NCBI GenBank assembly: GCA_937874965.1
Contig: CALNCD010000277.1
Location: forward strand, 1-8,367
Direction: 5' to 3'
DNA: 8,367 nt
DNA from: an uncultured Erysipelotrichaceae bacterium
GTDB taxonomy: Bacteria > Bacillota_I > Bacilli_A > Erysipelotrichales > Erysipelotrichaceae
Shown here: positions 6,060 to 8,367 of the stretch, one piece after another
Layout of the letters: each line of letters begins with the position of its first letter
Position numbering within the stretch: the stretch's first letter is position 1
Notes under the pieces: model-generated
Databases searched by the model: none
The model's input: only the letters and a program-made list of their open reading frames with translations
Told to the model about the DNA's origin: nothing
Position numbers and translations under genes: made by a program

Positions 6060-6866
6060 TTACTGCGTCAACAACCCGGCATCCAGGACATGCTGTGATC
6101 CAGTCATGTACTTCGCCTTATCACTGGCAAGAAACAGAACCGAATCCGCAACGTCCTGAGGCTCCAGCCACGGTACGTCAATCAAATTCGGTGCACTGCG
6201 TTCCGCAATTTCCTGCGGAGTTGCCCCTTCCATCGCAGCCAGCCCATCGTTCATCGGTGTATTGACACCGGTTGGATGAATGCTGAGAACCCGGATATTG
6301 TACGGAGCAAGTTCAATGGCCCAGGATTTGGTCAGACCTGTTAATCCCCACTTGCTGGCCACATAATGAGATAATCGGTTCCCTCCGCGCAATCCCATCA
6401 CAGAAGAATTATTGATAATCACACCTGATTTCTGCTGCTTCATGTACTTTGAAACCCGACGTGTCACCATGAACGGCCCTTTGAGGTTGATATCAATCAT
6501 GGCATCCCAGGCTTCATCGCTTAGCGTATCCACCTCGCCATACGCACAGATCCCCGCATTATTGAACAGGATATCAATATGACCAAAAGCGCTGATGGCA
6601 GATTCCACGGCATATGTAATGGCTTGATCGTCGCGGACATCGCCGACAAAAACCAATGCCTGTCCTCCCGAAGCTTCTATCTCGGCTTTAAGTGAATCCA
6701 GTTCATCATTGGTTCCGAAATCATAGGCCGGATATTCAATTTTTTTCGCGACATCAAATCCGACTACGATTGCACCCTCCCGGGCGAAGGCCAGCGCAGT
6801 TGCCCGTCCTTGGCCATGGGCTGCACCCGTAATCAATACGACTTTTTCTTTAAATTCCTGACTCAT
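6060..6866 (-). CDS. Short-chain dehydrogenase/reductase, carveol dehydrogenase/mycofactocin-coupled-like
   Basis: This is a classical-type SDR of 268 residues, cytoplasmic, interconverting an alcohol and a carbonyl with a nicotinamide cofactor. The glycine motif TGAAHGQG carries Gly14, Gly18 and Gly20. Asp38 at the end of strand 2 favours NAD(H) over NADP(H). GDVRD, NNAG (102-105) and the tetrad Asn127, Ser155, Tyr168, Lys172 are all present, so it should be active. Between strand 2 and the next helix, residues about 41-70 form an insertion ending in VGDVRD. With SIHPTGVNTPM and a WLEPQDVADSVLFLAS segment, this resembles the carveol dehydrogenase/mycofactocin-coupled SDR group. The substrate is unknown. 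The start is ATG 6866, with AAGGAG at 6879-6874 and a 7-nt spacer; the longer frame to 6935 is rejected. It overlaps the AhpD-like gene by 17 bp and is last in its operon. General assignment is firm, the subgroup is inference. Confidence 0.93.
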   Translation of the reverse strand: MSQEFKEKVVLITGAAHGQGRATALAFAREGAIVVGFDVAKKIEYPAYDFGTNDELDSLKAEIEASGGQALVFVGDVRDDQAITYAVESAISAFGHIDILFNNAGICAYGEVDTLSDEAWDAMIDINLKGPFMVTRRVSKYMKQQKSGVIINNSSVMGLRGGNRLSHYVASKWGLTGLTKSWAIELAPYNIRVLSIHPTGVNTPMNDGLAAMEGATPQEIAERSAPNLIDVPWLEPQDVADSVLFLASDKAKYMTGSQHVLDAGLLTQ

Positions 6867-7395
6867 CTGTTTTCTCCTTCTGGTAGGCGTAAAGCACCTC
6901 ATCCAATTCAACATTTGCGATACTGACAAAAACATTCGTTGCGATCATCTGACCTGCGAAGGCCATCAGCTGTATTCCTTGGGTCTCACTAAATTCCTGA
7001 GTGAGACGTGCATAGATTTCTTCCTTGATCTGATGAAAATCCGTCACGATGGCTTGTCCGAAGTCCCAGAGAAGCTGTTCCCGAGAGGACAACTGCAGAT
7101 TATCCGGATCATCACCGCTGTCGATGAGAATACGTCTAAAAAATAAGGAACAGACCAAGCAATCGTTCGTGGTTGAAATAGCATAGCTAAACAACGAAAA
7201 CTCGCGTTCACTCAGAAAAGTCACCAACCCCGCTTTCAGGTCATACCATCCCATGTATACTTTAAAAGAAGCTACATCTTGAAGCAATGTCCGCTTCATA
7301 TTGGTCATAGCTCCCTGGTAATTTTCATGATAGAGCCGTGCATCCCGCTGTTTGGATGTTTCTTCATCAGGATAAACCTGAGAATAATGAATCAT
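6850..7395 (-). CDS. AhpD-like / carboxymuconolactone decarboxylase-fold protein with CxxC
   Basis: This is a 181-residue helical, soluble protein without signal peptide. The segment around residues 63-88 (SEREFSLFSYAIS, then NDCLVCSLFFRR) matches the AhpD/CMD redox motif, with Cys79 and Cys82 as CxxC. The C-terminal half has the usual family pattern of two helices around an Asp-Phe, 'FSETQGIQLMAF' and a hydrophobic last helix. AhpD proteins use the cysteine pair in thiol-dependent peroxide reduction, while other members are decarboxylases or of unknown role. The usual His four residues after the second Cys is Phe86 here, so classical AhpD chemistry is doubtful. The start is ATG 7395, with GGAGG at 7404-7400 and a 4-nt spacer; it overlaps the transporter stop as ATGA. 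The SDR gene overlaps its end, so the three probably serve one pathway. No closer identity can be given. Confidence 0.78.
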   Translation of the reverse strand: MIHYSQVYPDEETSKQRDARLYHENYQGAMTNMKRTLLQDVASFKVYMGWYDLKAGLVTFLSEREFSLFSYAISTTNDCLVCSLFFRRILIDSGDDPDNLQLSSREQLLWDFGQAIVTDFHQIKEEIYARLTQEFSETQGIQLMAFAGQMIATNVFVSIANVELDEVLYAYQKEKTDESGI

Positions 7396-8366
7396 AGAAC
7401 CTCCTTCTGCTGAGCATTGTAGGCATCAATCTGTGCCGTCGTGGATTTGTCTTCGTAGAAGCAATACACAATCATGGCGAGCGCAATCGCCGCAGTCGCG
7501 ATAATTATCGTGAGTTCGACACCGAAGACGGTCGCTTTCTGGTTGGTTGAACCAATCGATAGAATTGTCGGAATCAGAATAACCACCAGGGATTGACTCA
7601 GCTGATGGATAAAGCTGCGAGCGGTCATGAACATGGCTGCCCGGTTTTCACCCGTCTTAATCTCATCCACCTGTGCCAAGTCCGCAAATGCAGCGGAGGG
7701 CACAATATTCGTAATTGAAATCGGGAACCCGATGAATAAGCCGATTAAGATCGAATAGACTTTCCCGCCGAGAAGACTGACCATGATCGGATAATTCACA
7801 ATAGAACCGTAAATCAGCACATACACGGCACAAGCAAAGACCAGCATGGCCTTCTTTGAGAAGCGGGCTACCCCTTTGTTCACCAACGGATAAGACAGAA
7901 CCCCGATCACCATCGCAATCCCCATGACAACGGTACCGAATGTTTCCGGCTCACCGATCAGCATCGTGATATAGTACAGCAAGGATGTATTGAAGAACTG
8001 GAATGCAATCCACATCAGCATATAGGCAATGGCCAGAATGGTGTAATTACGATACTTGAAGGTCTGTTTAAACGATTCAATCAGGGGTGTATAGCTGGGT
8101 TTGGAGTGAACAAAGTCAACCTCGTTGAATGTGAAGGCCGGCACAATCGCAAAACAGCCGGCAATAAGACTGAAGACGACGAAGGTCAGCTGCCAAGCCT
8201 GAAGTTCCAAGAGACCCGTTGCACGCAGCAGATTCTGAAAGACGGGTGTCAGATAGATAAAGGCACTGCCTAAAACAAAGAAAAACGTTGAAAGCGTATA
8301 GAAGGACATCCGTGCTTTCGTATCACTGACAATCTCACTGGCCAATGCCCCATAGGGAACCAGATA
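7392..8366 (-). CDS. GPH/MelB-type sugar:cation symporter (5' end beyond window)
   Basis: This is a membrane transporter of the glycoside-pentoside-hexuronide:cation symporter family within the major facilitator superfamily. Only 324 residues are present; the family is about 450 with 12 membrane helices, so some 130 N-terminal residues lie past the right edge. The frame stays open to the edge, and the TTG at 8345 is not a start, because the preceding codons spell the conserved YLVPYGALASEI entry of the MelB motif. About eight hydrophobic segments follow. The loop FADLAQVDEIKTGENRAAM corresponds to the family's conserved Asp-Lys-Thr-Gly-Arg segment between the later helices. The substrate cannot be read from the sequence; relatives carry sugars, glycosides or uronates with H+ or Na+. 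It overlaps the AhpD-like gene by 4 bp and is the first visible gene of that operon. Confidence 0.93.
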   Translation of the reverse strand, partial: YLVPYGALASEIVSDTKARMSFYTLSTFFFVLGSAFIYLTPVFQNLLRATGLLELQAWQLTFVVFSLIAGCFAIVPAFTFNEVDFVHSKPSYTPLIESFKQTFKYRNYTILAIAYMLMWIAFQFFNTSLLYYITMLIGEPETFGTVVMGIAMVIGVLSYPLVNKGVARFSKKAMLVFACAVYVLIYGSIVNYPIMVSLLGGKVYSILIGLFIGFPISITNIVPSAAFADLAQVDEIKTGENRAAMFMTARSFIHQLSQSLVVILIPTILSIGSTNQKATVFGVELTIIIATAAIALAMIVYCFYEDKSTTAQIDAYNAQQKEVL

Positions 8367-8367
8367 G

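Noticed and set aside
6867..6935. N-terminal extension of the SDR frame to 6935
   Set aside because: The extension overlaps the AhpD-like gene, has no family similarity, and a strong AAGGAG at the right distance marks ATG 6866.

Overview
All genes in this window lie on the minus strand, so transcription runs from high to low coordinates. The content points to a Gram-positive, anaerobic-type bacterium of the Bacillota. It has strong AGGAGG-type ribosome binding sites, densely overlapping genes, roughly balanced base composition by eye, and a bacterial V/A-type ATPase operon in the subunit order of Enterococcus hirae (ntp F-I-K-E-C-G-A, then B and D beyond the left edge). A gut Clostridia- or Erysipelotrichia-like host would fit, but the window holds no rRNA or other marker to settle this.

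Right part (about 6060-8366): a three-gene operon entering from beyond the right edge. Its genes are a 5'-truncated GPH/MelB-type sugar:cation symporter, an AhpD-like (carboxymuconolactone decarboxylase fold) CxxC protein, and a short-chain dehydrogenase/reductase with the extended nucleotide loop typical of the carveol dehydrogenase/mycofactocin-coupled group. The genes overlap by 4 and 17 bp. An intrinsic terminator at about 5937-5960 ends the operon. It looks like uptake plus redox conversion of an unidentified small molecule.

Middle (5180-5960): a TetR/AcrR-family regulator behind a clear sigma-A-type promoter. A perfect 8+8 bp palindrome covers the -35 box, so autoregulation is likely. 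The predicted leader is only about 11 nt. The regulator's reading frame runs 95 bp into the first V-ATPase gene, in another frame. A second, weaker promoter candidate for the ATPase genes lies inside the 3' part of the regulator gene.

Left part (1-5274): seven V-ATPase genes: peripheral stalk subunit (ntpF), membrane stator subunit I/a, rotor ring K/c, stalk E, central C/d, central F (ntpG), and the first 308 residues of catalytic subunit A. Neighbouring genes overlap by 1-14 bp, so translation is probably coupled. The K subunit keeps the Glu and Gln ligands of the E. hirae Na+ site, with Ser replacing Thr, so a Na+-coupled enzyme is the best prediction. Subunit C is unusually short. I found no CRISPR array, insertion sequence, tRNA or rRNA, and no clearly new system. 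The most interesting points are the regulator-ATPase coupling, the variant AhpD-like protein and the SDR subgroup.
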